64,000 bases of DNA. It comes from Pseudoxanthomonas suwonensis (GTDB lineage: Bacteria > Pseudomonadota > Gammaproteobacteria > Xanthomonadales > Xanthomonadaceae). Below the pieces are notes generated by a model. The model was not told where the DNA came from, ran no database searches, and worked only from the letters and a program-made list of their open reading frames with translations. Of this stretch, positions 35,217 through 43,813 are shown piece by piece (the stretch's first letter is position 1; every line of letters begins with the position of its first letter). Both the position numbers and the translations under genes were made by a program. The stretch spans positions 64,290 through 128,289 of the forward strand of contig JAUNRQ010000001.1 of assembly GCA_030535605.1 (NCBI GenBank), read 5' to 3'.

Positions 35217-35774
35217 TCAAGTCGGTGAGGGCAGGTGGATGTCGCTCAACTTCCAGCGCAGGCCCTTGCGTGTGAAAACGAACGTCACCGGGCTGCCGTC
35301 CCTGGACCGCAGAGTGGCGGTGAAGCGGGATGTCGACTCGTAACGGGTGGAGGCCTCGCCCAGTTCCACCGGCGCGATGCGGGCACCGTCGGCATCGCGC
35401 AGCGGCCTTCCGGCGATGCCGCGGGCCAGCGCGTTGCCTTCCAGCAGCACCATGATGCCGGCTGGGCTGACCATCGCGTCCACCGCGCTGTCACTGACCT
35501 GTTTGGCCAGTGCGCCGCCGGCCATGCCGAGCATGCCAGTGTCGTTGCCGACGCGACGGGCGAAGTCGCGGGCAATGCGGTCTTCCAGTTGCGCCCGCAC
35601 GTTGCCGCGCAATTCCGGAAAATCCACGTGCAGCATCAATGCGGTGACACTGCGCTCTGTGACCGCGTGCTGGATGCCGCGCATCGCGATCCATGGGCCG
35701 GCGATGACGAAACCCAGAAGCAGCACGGCCGCCAGCACGAGGCACCACAGCAGCCATTTCACGGAACGGGTCAT
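35217..35774 (-). CDS. DUF2939 membrane-anchored protein
   Basis: The 185-residue protein has one N-terminal transmembrane helix (VKWLLWCLVLAAVLLLGFVI, about 5-24) and a soluble domain with HVDFPELRGNVRAQLEDRIA, a region of small Gly/Ala residues and a C-terminal beta region ending FTRKGLRWKLSDIHLP. This pattern matches DUF2939, whose function is unknown. The start MTRSVKW is 2 nt after the stop of the DUF2461 gene; ten upstream in-frame codons are not typical of the family. Confidence 0.78.
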   Translation of the reverse strand: MTRSVKWLLWCLVLAAVLLLGFVIAGPWIAMRGIQHAVTERSVTALMLHVDFPELRGNVRAQLEDRIARDFARRVGNDTGMLGMAGGALAKQVSDSAVDAMVSPAGIMVLLEGNALARGIAGRPLRDADGARIAPVELGEASTRYESTSRFTATLRSRDGSPVTFVFTRKGLRWKLSDIHLPSPT

Positions 35775-35776
35775 AT

Positions 35777-36472
35777 TCAGAAGTCCAGGTCCAGTGCCGC
35801 GCAAAGATAATCCACCACCGGTGCCAGTGCTTGCAGGTCACGTTCCAAGGTGCGCCGCAATGCGTTGCCGGTGAACAGTGCGTCTTCCAACGGGCGCTCG
35901 CCGACGATGTTCTTGTGGCGCAAGTCGTCCAGATAGGGGAAATCCGGCGGGAAGCCACGTGGCGGGCGTACCAGCATCTGGCTGTCGTCCAGCCGGTAGC
36001 GGCGGCGGAATGCAGGCGCATGCACCGCGCGCGCCCACGCAGCGGGATTGTCGACGATGAATTGGCGCACCCGACGCAGCGTCGGGCCGTCCGGATGCCA
36101 CAGTCCGGCGCCGACGAAACACCGGCCGGGCTGCAGGTGGATGTAGAACAGCGGCGACAGCACGGCGCGGCGGCGCTCGTGGAACAGGCGCGCACCCTGC
36201 CACGGCTTGTACGGTGACTTGTCCCGACTGTAGCGGGTGTCGCGCTGGATGCGGTAGAGCGAGCCGCCGACACTGCGTGGGTCGGCCTGGAAGTGCGGGC
36301 TGATCCTCGCCAGTGCCGGTTGCAGATCGACAAGCAGCTTCTGGAACGGCGCACGCACATGCTCCTCGTAGCGTGCCTTGTTGGCCTGGAACCAGTCGCG
36401 CGAGTTGTTGCCGGCCAGGTCGTGCAGGAAGGCGAGGGCCGCGTCGCTGAAGTAGCGTGTGCCGCGACTCAT
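35777..36472 (-). CDS. DUF2461 (TIGR02453) domain protein
   Basis: The 231-residue protein is typical of TIGR02453: FLHDLAGNNSRDWFQANKARYEEHV near the start, RIQRDTRYSRDKSPYKPWQGARLFH, FYIHLQPGRCFVGAGLWHPD and PPRGFPPDFPYLDDLRHKNIVGER. The role is unknown; the family is widespread in bacteria and fungi. The ATG overlaps the sbcB stop by 4 nt, so translation is coupled to exonuclease I. That association might be meaningful or simply reflect dense packing. Confidence 0.87.
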   Translation of the reverse strand: MSRGTRYFSDAALAFLHDLAGNNSRDWFQANKARYEEHVRAPFQKLLVDLQPALARISPHFQADPRSVGGSLYRIQRDTRYSRDKSPYKPWQGARLFHERRRAVLSPLFYIHLQPGRCFVGAGLWHPDGPTLRRVRQFIVDNPAAWARAVHAPAFRRRYRLDDSQMLVRPPRGFPPDFPYLDDLRHKNIVGERPLEDALFTGNALRRTLERDLQALAPVVDYLCAALDLDF

Positions 36473-37914
36473 GGCAGGCTGCCCTCGATGTCGTTGCCCC
36501 AGGCCTCCAGATGATCCAGCAGGGCGAGCTTGCCGGCATCGCCGGCCAGATGCGTACGCAAGGCAGTGATGCGTTCGCGCCATTGCGGCAAGGTCAGTTC
36601 CGACAGCCCGCTGTCCTCGCACAGGCGCCGCCGGCGGTACTCGTCCCACTGCATGCGCTGCTCGAACGTCAGGCTTTGCGGCCAGTTGCGTGCGCGGTAG
36701 CGCAGCAGCAGCGTGGCCAGGCGCGGATCGCGGAAGCGAAAGCCGTCGCCGTCCAGCTGCTGCGCAGTGGCAACACGAACTTGCGTCATCAGGCGCTTGT
36801 CACTGTCGGGGATGAAGCCGTCGTACAGTGCGGCATCGGCGTCTGCTGCCTCGAATGCCGATGCGCGGGCAAACACCCGGCGCACCTTTTCGGCCAGTGA
36901 CGGCCCGGCCTTGCGCAGGCGGGCGGCACGCGCTTCCACCTGCGAAGGATCGATCCCGAGTCGCTCGAAATCGGTCGCGCGCAGGTGCGCCCACTCGATC
37001 AGGACCGGACACTTGTTGGCGTGCACTTCCTTCAGTCCGATCCGTTGTTCGCCTTCGGGCAAGTCGGCCTGGCGTACGTACAGGCGGTCGGCGATGGCCT
37101 CGGCATCCAGCGCCAGCAAGGGCTCGATGTCCTGGGTGAGGTCGTACACGATCACCCGGCTGTCGATCTGCGGATGGCGTACGAGCGGCAGCACCGGCGC
37201 GGCGCACAGGCGGCTCGCCGGGAACCTCTGGGACACGTGCAGCAGCGGCGTCATGGCCACGGTGTCCAGCAAGGCGCTCGCATGGCGTTTGTCACGCAGC
37301 CGGGCCGCGTGTTCCCAGAGTCGGGGCTGCGCCGTCTTGAGCTTGCGCGCCAGGCCGATCAACGCACGCACGTCCGACAAGGCCTCGTGGGCCATGCCTT
37401 CGCGCAAGCCGTTGTCCTCGGCCAGGTGTTCCAGCTTGAAGCTGGTGCCGCCGCCATCCTCGCGCGCGCGCCAGACGATTCCCTCCGGGCGCAGCGCATG
37501 CGCCAGCCGCAGGACGTCCAGCAGGTCCCAGCGCGAGTTGCCGCTGCGCCACTCGCGCTCGTACGGGTCGAAGAAGTTGCGGTACAGGCCGTAGCGGACG
37601 AACTCGTCGTCGAAACGCAGGGAGTTGTAGCCCAGCGTGCAGGTGCGCGGGCGCGCCATCGCCTCGACGATCCGCGCCATCGCCTCGGCCTCGTTCACGC
37701 CCTCGCGCAGCGCGTGCTGCGGGGTGATGCCGGTGATCAGCGTTGCCTCGGGCGAGGGCAGCAGGTCATCGGCAGGCTGCACGAGAAAGCTGATCGGCTC
37801 CTCGATCTGGTTCAGCTCGCCATCGGTGCGGATTGCCGCGAACTGCGCGATCCGGCTGCGCCGCGGATCGGACCCGAATGTTTCGAGGTCGTAGAACAGA
37901 AAGCTGTCAGACAT
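36469..37914 (-). CDS. sbcB: Exodeoxyribonuclease I
   Basis: This 481-residue 3'-5' single-strand DNA exonuclease belongs to the DnaQ superfamily. Exo I motif FLFYDLETFGSDPRRSRIAQFA (acidic D and E of the first motif), GYNSLRFDDEFVRYGLYRNFFDPYEREW (second motif), and HEALSDVRALIGLARKL (HxxxxD of the third motif) are present, followed by the SH3-like and C-terminal helical domains. It degrades single-stranded DNA in recombination and repair. Its start overlaps the kmo stop by 8 nt, which places it in the kynurenine gene series. Confidence 0.95.
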   Translation of the reverse strand: MSDSFLFYDLETFGSDPRRSRIAQFAAIRTDGELNQIEEPISFLVQPADDLLPSPEATLITGITPQHALREGVNEAEAMARIVEAMARPRTCTLGYNSLRFDDEFVRYGLYRNFFDPYEREWRSGNSRWDLLDVLRLAHALRPEGIVWRAREDGGGTSFKLEHLAEDNGLREGMAHEALSDVRALIGLARKLKTAQPRLWEHAARLRDKRHASALLDTVAMTPLLHVSQRFPASRLCAAPVLPLVRHPQIDSRVIVYDLTQDIEPLLALDAEAIADRLYVRQADLPEGEQRIGLKEVHANKCPVLIEWAHLRATDFERLGIDPSQVEARAARLRKAGPSLAEKVRRVFARASAFEAADADAALYDGFIPDSDKRLMTQVRVATAQQLDGDGFRFRDPRLATLLLRYRARNWPQSLTFEQRMQWDEYRRRRLCEDSGLSELTLPQWRERITALRTHLAGDAGKLALLDHLEAWGNDIEGSLP

Positions 37915-39265
37915 TGCCGTCCAATGGGGTCAGCCGCTGTTCGATGGCCGCGTCCAGGCGCGCCCAGTCGATGGTGTCCAGGGTGTCGTGGCCGCCGGTG
38001 GCGTCGATCAGCAACTCCCGCTGGATGCGGCCGCGTTCGAACGCCACCGCGTAGGGAATGCGCATGAAGGTGACCATCGAATAGCGCGGGATGAAGCGGC
38101 CGGGGTGGCGCTTTTCCAGCAGCAGTTCCAGTTGCCGCTGCAACTGGTAGTCGGCGTCGTCCACATGGTCGCGCATCTCCAGGTAGTTCTCCAGCGCCAT
38201 GGTCTGGATGGCCAGGGCGTTGGCGGCGCGTTCGGCGTGGTAGGCGGCGAAGGCCGTGGCGGTATCGGCGTGGGTGTCCAGGGCATCGGCCAGCGCCACG
38301 CAGTCCTCCAGTGCGCAGTTCATGCCTTGGCCGTGGAACGGCACCATGGCATGGGCGGCGTCTCCGACCAGCACGGCCAGGTCGTCCAGCTGCCATTGCT
38401 GCAGGTACAGCGTGGCCAGGCTGCCGACCGGGTTGCGGTCGAAGTCGGCCTCAAGGGCGGGGATCAGCGGCAGCGCATCGGCGAAGTCGCGTTCGAACAG
38501 GGCGCGCGCGTCGCGTCCATCGCGGATCGTGGCGAAGCTGGGATCGCCTTCGTTGGGCAGGAACAGGGTGACGGTGAAGGTCTTTTCGTCATTCGGCAGG
38601 GCGATGCACATGTAGCGCCCGCGCGGCCAGATGTGCAGGGCATTGGGTTCGATACGGAAATCACCCTGCAACGTTGGCGGAATTTCAAGTTCCTTGTAGC
38701 TGTGATCCAGCCAGTCGGTGCGTTCGCCAAGGTCGCGTTGCCGTGCCATCTGCTGGCGCAGTGTGGAGCCGGCACCGTCCGCGCCGATCAAGCTGTGGAA
38801 GGCATGCCGTGCGGGACCGGCTTCGCCACTGGTGGTGAAGGTGCGGGCGACGAAATCCACCTCCTGCAGGTTGCGGTCGAAATGCAACATCGCACCGGCC
38901 GCCTCGGCGGAATTGATCAGGGTGATGTTCATTTCCCCACGGCTGATCGACCAGTTGATCTCGCTGTCATCCTGGCCATAGCGCTGCAGGTGCGGCTCGC
39001 CGTGCAGCGGATGGACCATGCGACCGCGCATCATCACCGCCTGTGCCAGCACGTCGCCATCGGCGCGCGCCTGGCGCAGTGCGTGCAGGCCGCGTTCGGA
39101 CAGTGCCATGTTGATCGAGCGTCCGCCGGCATAGCCGAACATCCGCGGGTCGGCGCGGCGTTCGTACACCGCCACCCGGCGTCCGCGCTGGGCGAGCAGC
39201 GTCGCCAGCAGGGCGCCGGCCAGGCCGGCACCGATGATGGTGAAGTCAGGCGTTTCAGCGGCCAT
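37907..39265 (-). CDS. kmo: Kynurenine 3-monooxygenase
   Basis: This 452-residue FAD monooxygenase hydroxylates L-kynurenine to 3-hydroxykynurenine with NADPH and O2. It has the FAD-binding IIGAGLAGALLATLLAQRG, the KMO-specific YAGGRSINMALSERGLHAL, SRGEMN, the DG-like FHSLIGADGAGSTLR, and VGDAAHAMVPFHGQGMNCALED. The C-terminal part holds a membrane-association region found in KMO. The start MAAETPDF overlaps the kynU end by 11 nt and the stop overlaps sbcB by 8 nt, so the three are coupled. Confidence 0.96.
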   Translation of the reverse strand: MAAETPDFTIIGAGLAGALLATLLAQRGRRVAVYERRADPRMFGYAGGRSINMALSERGLHALRQARADGDVLAQAVMMRGRMVHPLHGEPHLQRYGQDDSEINWSISRGEMNITLINSAEAAGAMLHFDRNLQEVDFVARTFTTSGEAGPARHAFHSLIGADGAGSTLRQQMARQRDLGERTDWLDHSYKELEIPPTLQGDFRIEPNALHIWPRGRYMCIALPNDEKTFTVTLFLPNEGDPSFATIRDGRDARALFERDFADALPLIPALEADFDRNPVGSLATLYLQQWQLDDLAVLVGDAAHAMVPFHGQGMNCALEDCVALADALDTHADTATAFAAYHAERAANALAIQTMALENYLEMRDHVDDADYQLQRQLELLLEKRHPGRFIPRYSMVTFMRIPYAVAFERGRIQRELLIDATGGHDTLDTIDWARLDAAIEQRLTPLDGNV

Positions 39266-40529
39266 CCATCCACTCCTTGGCGGCCTGCGCGAATCGCAGG
39301 ACGTCTTCATGGTTGTTGTACAGCGGGGCAGGGGAGATGCGGATGACGTCCGGCTCCCGCCAGTCGCCAAGCACGCCGCGTGATTGCAGGAACTCGAACA
39401 GGGAGCGTCCGGCATCACGGCCGTCACGCACCCGAAGCGACAGTTGTGCACCGCGCTGCGCCACGTCGCGCGGCGTGACGATGTCGATGGCCGTGGCCAG
39501 GTGGGTGTCGATCAGCTGTTCGAGATAGCCGGTCAGGCGCACGGATTTCTCGCGCAGCGCCGGCAGCGTGGCGCGCTGGAACAGTTCGACCGACGCGCGC
39601 AACGGTGCCAGGCCAAGGATCGGTGGGTTCGACAGCTGCCAGCCGTCGGCACCGGGCGTGGGGTTGAATGACGGCCCCATGCGGAAACGCACCGACGGGT
39701 CATTGCCCCACCAGCCGGCGAAGCGGGGCCGTTGCGTGTGCGCGTGGCGCTCGTGGACGAAGCAACCAGCGACCGCGCCGGGGCCGGCATTCATGTACTT
39801 GTAGTGGCACCAGACCGCGAAGTCCGGGCCGGCCTCGTGCAGGTTCAGATCGAGGTTGCCCACCGCGTGCGCCAGATCGAAGCCGACGATCGCACCCGCC
39901 TCGTGCCCGAGTTCGGTGATGCGCGCCAGATCGAAGGCCTGGCCGGTGCGGTACTGCACGCCGGGCCACAGGATCAGCGCCAGGCGCTTGGCGTTGTCAC
40001 GGATGGCGCGTTCGATCGCCGCTTCCGAGAACACCCCGCCGGGCAGGTCCGGCTCCACCTCGATGAGGGTCATGTCCGGCGGCAGGCCGCGATGCTTCAG
40101 CTGCGACTCCACGGCATAGCGATCGGAAGGAAAGCTGCCGGCCTCGACCATGATCGCGGTGCGCTCGATGGTCGGTTGGTAGAAGCTGACCATCATCAGA
40201 TGCAGGTTGGCGGTCAGCGAGTTCATCGCCACCACCTCCACCGGCTTGGCGCCGACGATTTCCGCCAGCGGTTCGCGCAGCAGCTCGTGGTAGGGCATCC
40301 ACTGCGCCTGTCCGGTGAAGTGGCCTTCGACCGCTTCGTGTCGCCACTTGTCCAGTACTTCCTCGACATGCGCGCGTGCGCCCTTCGGTTGCAGGCCGAG
40401 CGAATTGCCGACGAAGTACGCCTGTTCGCGGTCCTCGTGCCGCGGAATCCAGAACTCGTCGCGGAACGCCTTCAGCGGGCAGGCCGTGTCGCGGGCGCGG
40501 GCGTGGTCGAGGGTGAACAGTTCGATCAT
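39255..40529 (-). CDS. kynU: Kynureninase
   Basis: The 424-residue PLP enzyme cleaves 3-hydroxykynurenine to 3-hydroxyanthranilate and alanine. Diagnostic parts are YFVGNSLGLQPKGAR near the N-terminus, the MNSLTANLHLMMVSFY segment, GFDLAHAVGNLDLNLHEAGPDFAVWCHYKYMNAGPGA (PLP Lys within HYKY), RFAGWWGND and the SNPPILGLAPLRAS segment. It starts 79 nt after the ACMSD gene. The neighbouring genes indicate the catabolic branch rather than only anthranilate release. Confidence 0.96.
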   Translation of the reverse strand: MIELFTLDHARARDTACPLKAFRDEFWIPRHEDREQAYFVGNSLGLQPKGARAHVEEVLDKWRHEAVEGHFTGQAQWMPYHELLREPLAEIVGAKPVEVVAMNSLTANLHLMMVSFYQPTIERTAIMVEAGSFPSDRYAVESQLKHRGLPPDMTLIEVEPDLPGGVFSEAAIERAIRDNAKRLALILWPGVQYRTGQAFDLARITELGHEAGAIVGFDLAHAVGNLDLNLHEAGPDFAVWCHYKYMNAGPGAVAGCFVHERHAHTQRPRFAGWWGNDPSVRFRMGPSFNPTPGADGWQLSNPPILGLAPLRASVELFQRATLPALREKSVRLTGYLEQLIDTHLATAIDIVTPRDVAQRGAQLSLRVRDGRDAGRSLFEFLQSRGVLGDWREPDVIRISPAPLYNNHEDVLRFAQAAKEWMDGR

Positions 40530-40608
40530 GGTGTCCGGGCCTTGGGCAACGGAGAAAGGGAGGGCAGCTGCTGGCATGCGTCGGCGCGGCAGTGAAGGCG
40601 AGCGCTGC

Positions 40609-41634
40609 TCACGCGAACCTCGCCGCGGGCAGCCCCAGCCATTCCAGTGCGGTGCCGTGGTAGAGCCGGGCCTGCTCGGCGTCGTCCAGTGCCAGACGCT
40701 CGATCCCCTCGCCGGGCGTCTGTTCGCCCAGCGGGAACGGATAATCGGTGCCAAGCATTACCCGGTCGGCGCCGCAGACGTCCAGCAGGTAGCGAAGGGC
40801 GGCGTCATCGGCCACCCACGAGTCGAAATACAGGCGCTGCAGGTACTCGCGCGGGTTGCGGAAGTTGTCGGTGGCCACCAGGTCCGGGCGCATGTCGAAG
40901 CCGTGCTCGATGCGGCCGATGGTGTAGGGGAAACTGCCGCCGCCGTGGGCCATGCCGATCTTCAGCCGCGGCAGCCGCTCCAGCACGCCGCCGAAGATCA
41001 GGCAGCAGGCGGCGCGTGCCTGTTCGGCGGGCATGCCGACCAGCCACGGCAGCCAGTACTTGGGCATCGAGTCGCTGCCCATCATGTCCCACGGATGCAC
41101 CAGGATGGCCGCGCCCAGGTCAGCCGCGGCTTCGAAGAACGGGAACAGTTCCGGCGCATCCAGGTTCCAGTGTGTGCCGTCCTCGCGGTGCAGGTGCGAG
41201 CCGATCTGCACGCCCTGCAGGCCCAGTTCGTCCATGCAGCGCTCCAGTTCGCGGATTGCCAGTTGCGGCGACTGCATGGGCACCGTGCCGATGCCGGCGT
41301 AGTGACGCGGGTGCTCGCGGATGGTCTCGGCCATGTGGTCGTTGAGGGCGCGATGCAGCTCCAGCGCCTGGTTGGCCCTGGCCCAATAGCTGAACATGAC
41401 CGGCACCGTGGACAGCACCTGCACCTGCACGCCGAAGCCGGCATATTCCTCGATGCGGATCTGCGGATCCCAGGTCTTGGGCCATATTTCGCGAAAGAAC
41501 TTGCCATCACGGTAGATCCGCGATCGCCCGTCGTCGCCGTGGTGGATCACGGGAAAACGCGGATCGCCGTACCTGGTGGCCAGATCGGGCCAGTTGCGCG
41601 GCAGGTAGTGGGCGTGGGTGTCGATTTTCAGCAT
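40609..41634 (-). CDS. 2-amino-3-carboxymuconate-6-semialdehyde decarboxylase (ACMSD)
   Basis: This 341-residue zinc-dependent amidohydrolase-fold decarboxylase has DTHAHYLP with H7 and H9 at the N-terminus, ILVHPWDMMG (metal His), MAHGGGSFPYTIGRIEHGFDMRPD (active-site His) and LGTDYPFPLGE (metal Asp). The sequence closely follows bacterial NbaD and human ACMSD. It removes CO2 from ACMS made by HaaO and so diverts flux from quinolinate/NAD toward 2-aminomuconate. It starts 2 nt after the HEPN gene and is followed by kynU. Confidence 0.94.
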   Translation of the reverse strand: MLKIDTHAHYLPRNWPDLATRYGDPRFPVIHHGDDGRSRIYRDGKFFREIWPKTWDPQIRIEEYAGFGVQVQVLSTVPVMFSYWARANQALELHRALNDHMAETIREHPRHYAGIGTVPMQSPQLAIRELERCMDELGLQGVQIGSHLHREDGTHWNLDAPELFPFFEAAADLGAAILVHPWDMMGSDSMPKYWLPWLVGMPAEQARAACCLIFGGVLERLPRLKIGMAHGGGSFPYTIGRIEHGFDMRPDLVATDNFRNPREYLQRLYFDSWVADDAALRYLLDVCGADRVMLGTDYPFPLGEQTPGEGIERLALDDAEQARLYHGTALEWLGLPAARFA

Positions 41635-41636
41635 TG

Positions 41637-42065
41637 TCAGGTGATGTCCTCGGGCGCGGTGGATGCCAGCGAGGCGGCCACGGCGCGCACGGCAACGAGC
41701 ACGTCCTCGATCAGGCGCGGCTCGATGTCCACGTGGCCTTCGTATTCGGCAAGATTGCGAACGTCGTGCGCCTTGGCAAGCACGCGCCAGACATCCGGCG
41801 GCAAGCCAAGGGTATGCGGCAGCGCCTGGAACACGATATACCGGTAGCGTGCGCGGTAGCCGGCGCGACGCAGCGCGGCAAGGCAAAGTGCATGGGCTGC
41901 GTTGTAGCCCAGGTCGAAGCGGCTTTCCATCGACAACGCGGGATTGCCGGCGTCGGCCAGCCGCGCAAGTCCCGAGCGGATCAGCCCGGCGACTTCGGCC
42001 GTGTCCGCCGGTTCGGCGTGCAGCGGCTTGCCCGGTCCGGCCAGATTCTCAAGCGGCGAGGTCAT
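41637..42065 (-). CDS. HEPN-domain protein
   Basis: The 142-residue all-helical protein resembles HEPN partners of minimal nucleotidyltransferases: RFDLGYNAAHALCLAALRRAGY, PHTLGLP and DVRNLAEYEGHVDIEP. The usual HEPN nuclease motif is R, 4-6 residues, H; here R103 and H111 are seven residues apart with Y108 between, so RNase activity is uncertain. It overlaps the nucleotidyltransferase gene by 17 nt and lies 2 nt before ACMSD. Likely functions are toxin of a HEPN/MNT pair or substrate-binding partner. It does not belong to the kynurenine pathway by family. Confidence 0.8.
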   Translation of the reverse strand: MTSPLENLAGPGKPLHAEPADTAEVAGLIRSGLARLADAGNPALSMESRFDLGYNAAHALCLAALRRAGYRARYRYIVFQALPHTLGLPPDVWRVLAKAHDVRNLAEYEGHVDIEPRLIEDVLVAVRAVAASLASTAPEDIT

Positions 42066-42687
42066 CGTCGCTTCCGATCAGCCACAGGCGCGGCTGCGCG
42101 AGCACCCGGGTGGCGAAGCTGCTGCCTGCGGCGATGCGCTCACGCAGCTGCGCGGGGGTGAGGATGGTCGGGTTCACTTGGCGGCCGAGGCGTCGGGTCA
42201 AGGGTTCAAGCACTGCCATGGCGTCCGCGTAATGCAGGTCCTCCGCGATCAGCATCAGGTCGATGTCGCTGCTGGCGGTGTCGCTTCCCTTTGCAACCGA
42301 GCCGAAGACGAAGGCCGCCCGCAGTCGTTCACGAAGCGGGGCCAGCGCTTCACGCAGCGGCTCGGCCATGCCGAAGGTCTTGCGAACGATGGCTGTCAGT
42401 TCGTCATGAATCGGGCTGGCTGGATTGGCGCGGTAGCGCTTCTGCCGGCCGACCAGCTCCGTCAGCAGAAGGCCGCTGCCGGTCAGGCGGGCCACCTCGC
42501 GCTGCACCGCGCCACTGCCGGCGCCGGTCGCCTGGATCAACTCGCTGACGGAGTAGTCGCGCCCTGACATTCCGAACAGGTGCGCGAGCACGCGCTGCTG
42601 CGTGCTGGTGAACAGGGCGTCGGACAGGTTGGCGCTGGCGTACAGCGCCGCCGCCTCGCTGACTCGGGTCTCGGTGGAAATGCCCAT
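42049..42687 (-). CDS. Winged-helix plus minimal nucleotidyltransferase protein (MNT/MntA-like)
   Basis: The protein has 212 residues. Residues about 25-88 form a winged helix (QQRVLAHLFG, VSELIQATGAGSGAVQREVARLTGSGLL, GRQKRYRAN). Residues about 115-200 form a polymerase-beta-type domain with G129-S130, ten residues, D141-x-D143, the catalytic pattern of MNT and MntA AMPylators. It is followed by an overlapping HEPN gene, as in HEPN/MNT toxin-antitoxin pairs. The N-terminal DNA-binding domain plus two palindromes over the start codon (42681-42716) suggest autorepression. It starts 38 nt after haaO. Confidence 0.85.
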   Translation of the reverse strand: MGISTETRVSEAAALYASANLSDALFTSTQQRVLAHLFGMSGRDYSVSELIQATGAGSGAVQREVARLTGSGLLLTELVGRQKRYRANPASPIHDELTAIVRKTFGMAEPLREALAPLRERLRAAFVFGSVAKGSDTASSDIDLMLIAEDLHYADAMAVLEPLTRRLGRQVNPTILTPAQLRERIAAGSSFATRVLAQPRLWLIGSDDDLAA

Positions 42688-42716
42688 ATCGGGCACATTA
42701 ATGCCCGATTCGGGCA
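42681..42716. promoter_or_regulatory. Tandem palindromic operators over the start of the MNT gene
   Basis: Two copies of TGCCC-N5-GGGCA lie at 42681-42695 and 42702-42716, with centres 21 bp apart (two helical turns). The first contains the start codon of the winged-helix/MNT gene. The next genes upstream and downstream lack such sites. The likely ligand is the winged helix of the MNT protein itself. Confidence 0.65.
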
Positions 42717-42725
42717 AATGCAAGC

Positions 42726-43274
42726 TCAGGTGATGTCCGCCCGCGAATCGGCCTGCATCTCGTAGCGCGTGGGACGCGGGTTGAGGGTGCCGCATTGCTT
42801 GCAGGTGCGCAGGTCCTCGCTGCGGTAGAAGGTCTCGAACACGCGGAAGAAGTCCTGCTCGATGTCCTTGAGGAAGAAGAACTCCTCGTAGAGCTTGTGG
42901 TTGCAGGCCACGCAGAACCACATCAGCGCGTCGTCCTCGTGCGGCAGGCGCTTGCGCTCGATCACCAGGCCGACGGAGTTTTCCATGCGCTGCGGCGAAT
43001 GCGGCACCTTCGGCGGCAGGTAGAACACCTCGCCGGCGCGGATCGGGATGTCGCGGGCCCGGCCATCCTCCTGCACCTTCAGCACCATCTCGCCCTCCAG
43101 TTGGTAGAACCACTCCGGGCCTTCTTCCCAGTGGTAGTCGGTGCGGCTGTTGGGCCCGCCGACGATCATGACGATGAAGTCCTCCTGGACGATGCATTTG
43201 TTGCCCACCGGCGGTTTCAGCAGGTGGCGATGCTCGTCGATCCAGGCGTTCAGGTTGAAGGCGGCGGGCAGCAT
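42726..43274 (-). CDS. haaO: 3-hydroxyanthranilate 3,4-dioxygenase
   Basis: The 182-residue cupin has Fe(II) ligands in the [18 protein letters not shown] region and [14 protein letters not shown]. The C-terminal rubredoxin-like site is intact with C-x2-C pairs (CVACN and CKQCG), as in bacterial enzymes. It opens the ring of 3-hydroxyanthranilate to 2-amino-3-carboxymuconate semialdehyde. It is 4 nt downstream of the RidA-type gene; the HEPN/MNT pair separates it from ACMSD, the next enzyme. Confidence 0.95.
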   Translation of the reverse strand: MLPAAFNLNAWIDEHRHLLKPPVGNKCIVQEDFIVMIVGGPNSRTDYHWEEGPEWFYQLEGEMVLKVQEDGRARDIPIRAGEVFYLPPKVPHSPQRMENSVGLVIERKRLPHEDDALMWFCVACNHKLYEEFFFLKDIEQDFFRVFETFYRSEDLRTCKQCGTLNPRPTRYEMQADSRADIT

Positions 43275-43278
43275 CGGG

Positions 43279-43812
43279 TTACCTCGTGGTCCTGTGGAGC
43301 GGAGCGTGCTCCGCGGGGTCTTGGGCGTTGGGGTGTGGCGTGGGGTCGGGGAGGGGGGAGTGGACTCCGCGCAACGGCGCGTCGCGGCGCACGGCCGCCA
43401 CGCACTTGAGTTCGATGGCGATCGGCGTGGGCAGGGCGCTGATACCCAGGGTGGTGCGGCAGGGCGCAGTGGCGGGGTCGGGGAAGAACTCGGCCCAGAC
43501 CCGGTTGTAGGTGGCGAAGTCGCGGGTCATGTCGACCAGATAGACGGTCACGTCGACAAGGTCCTCCCAGCGCGCACCGCTGGCCTCCAGCACCTTGCGC
43601 ACGTTGGCGAATACCGCGCGCGTCTGCGCGGCGACGTCGTAGTCGCGGACCCGTCCGCTGGGGTGGTACTCGTTGCCCGGCACTTCATTGGTCACCGGGT
43701 CGCGCGGGCCGATGCCGGACAGGAACAGCAGCTCGCCGACGCGGCGTGCGTGCGGGTAGCTGCCAACCGGCGTGGGCGCGCTCTTGGCCTGGATGATGTC
43801 GTCCTGCGTCAT
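43279..43812 (-). CDS. RidA/YjgF-family protein, probable 2-aminomuconate deaminase
   Basis: This 177-residue protein has a RidA fold: [56 protein letters not shown], and [21 protein letters not shown]. Within kynurenine/2-nitrobenzoate clusters, longer RidA homologues deaminate 2-aminomuconate to 4-oxalocrotonate, which fits its place next to haaO and the semialdehyde dehydrogenase. The last 35 residues form a Pro/His-rich tail from a G-rich DNA stretch and may be disordered. It starts 1 nt after the carbonic anhydrase stop. An imine-deaminase housekeeping role is the alternative. Confidence 0.85.
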   Translation of the reverse strand: MTQDDIIQAKSAPTPVGSYPHARRVGELLFLSGIGPRDPVTNEVPGNEYHPSGRVRDYDVAAQTRAVFANVRKVLEASGARWEDLVDVTVYLVDMTRDFATYNRVWAEFFPDPATAPCRTTLGISALPTPIAIELKCVAAVRRDAPLRGVHSPLPDPTPHPNAQDPAEHAPLHRTTR

Positions 43813-43813
43813 G

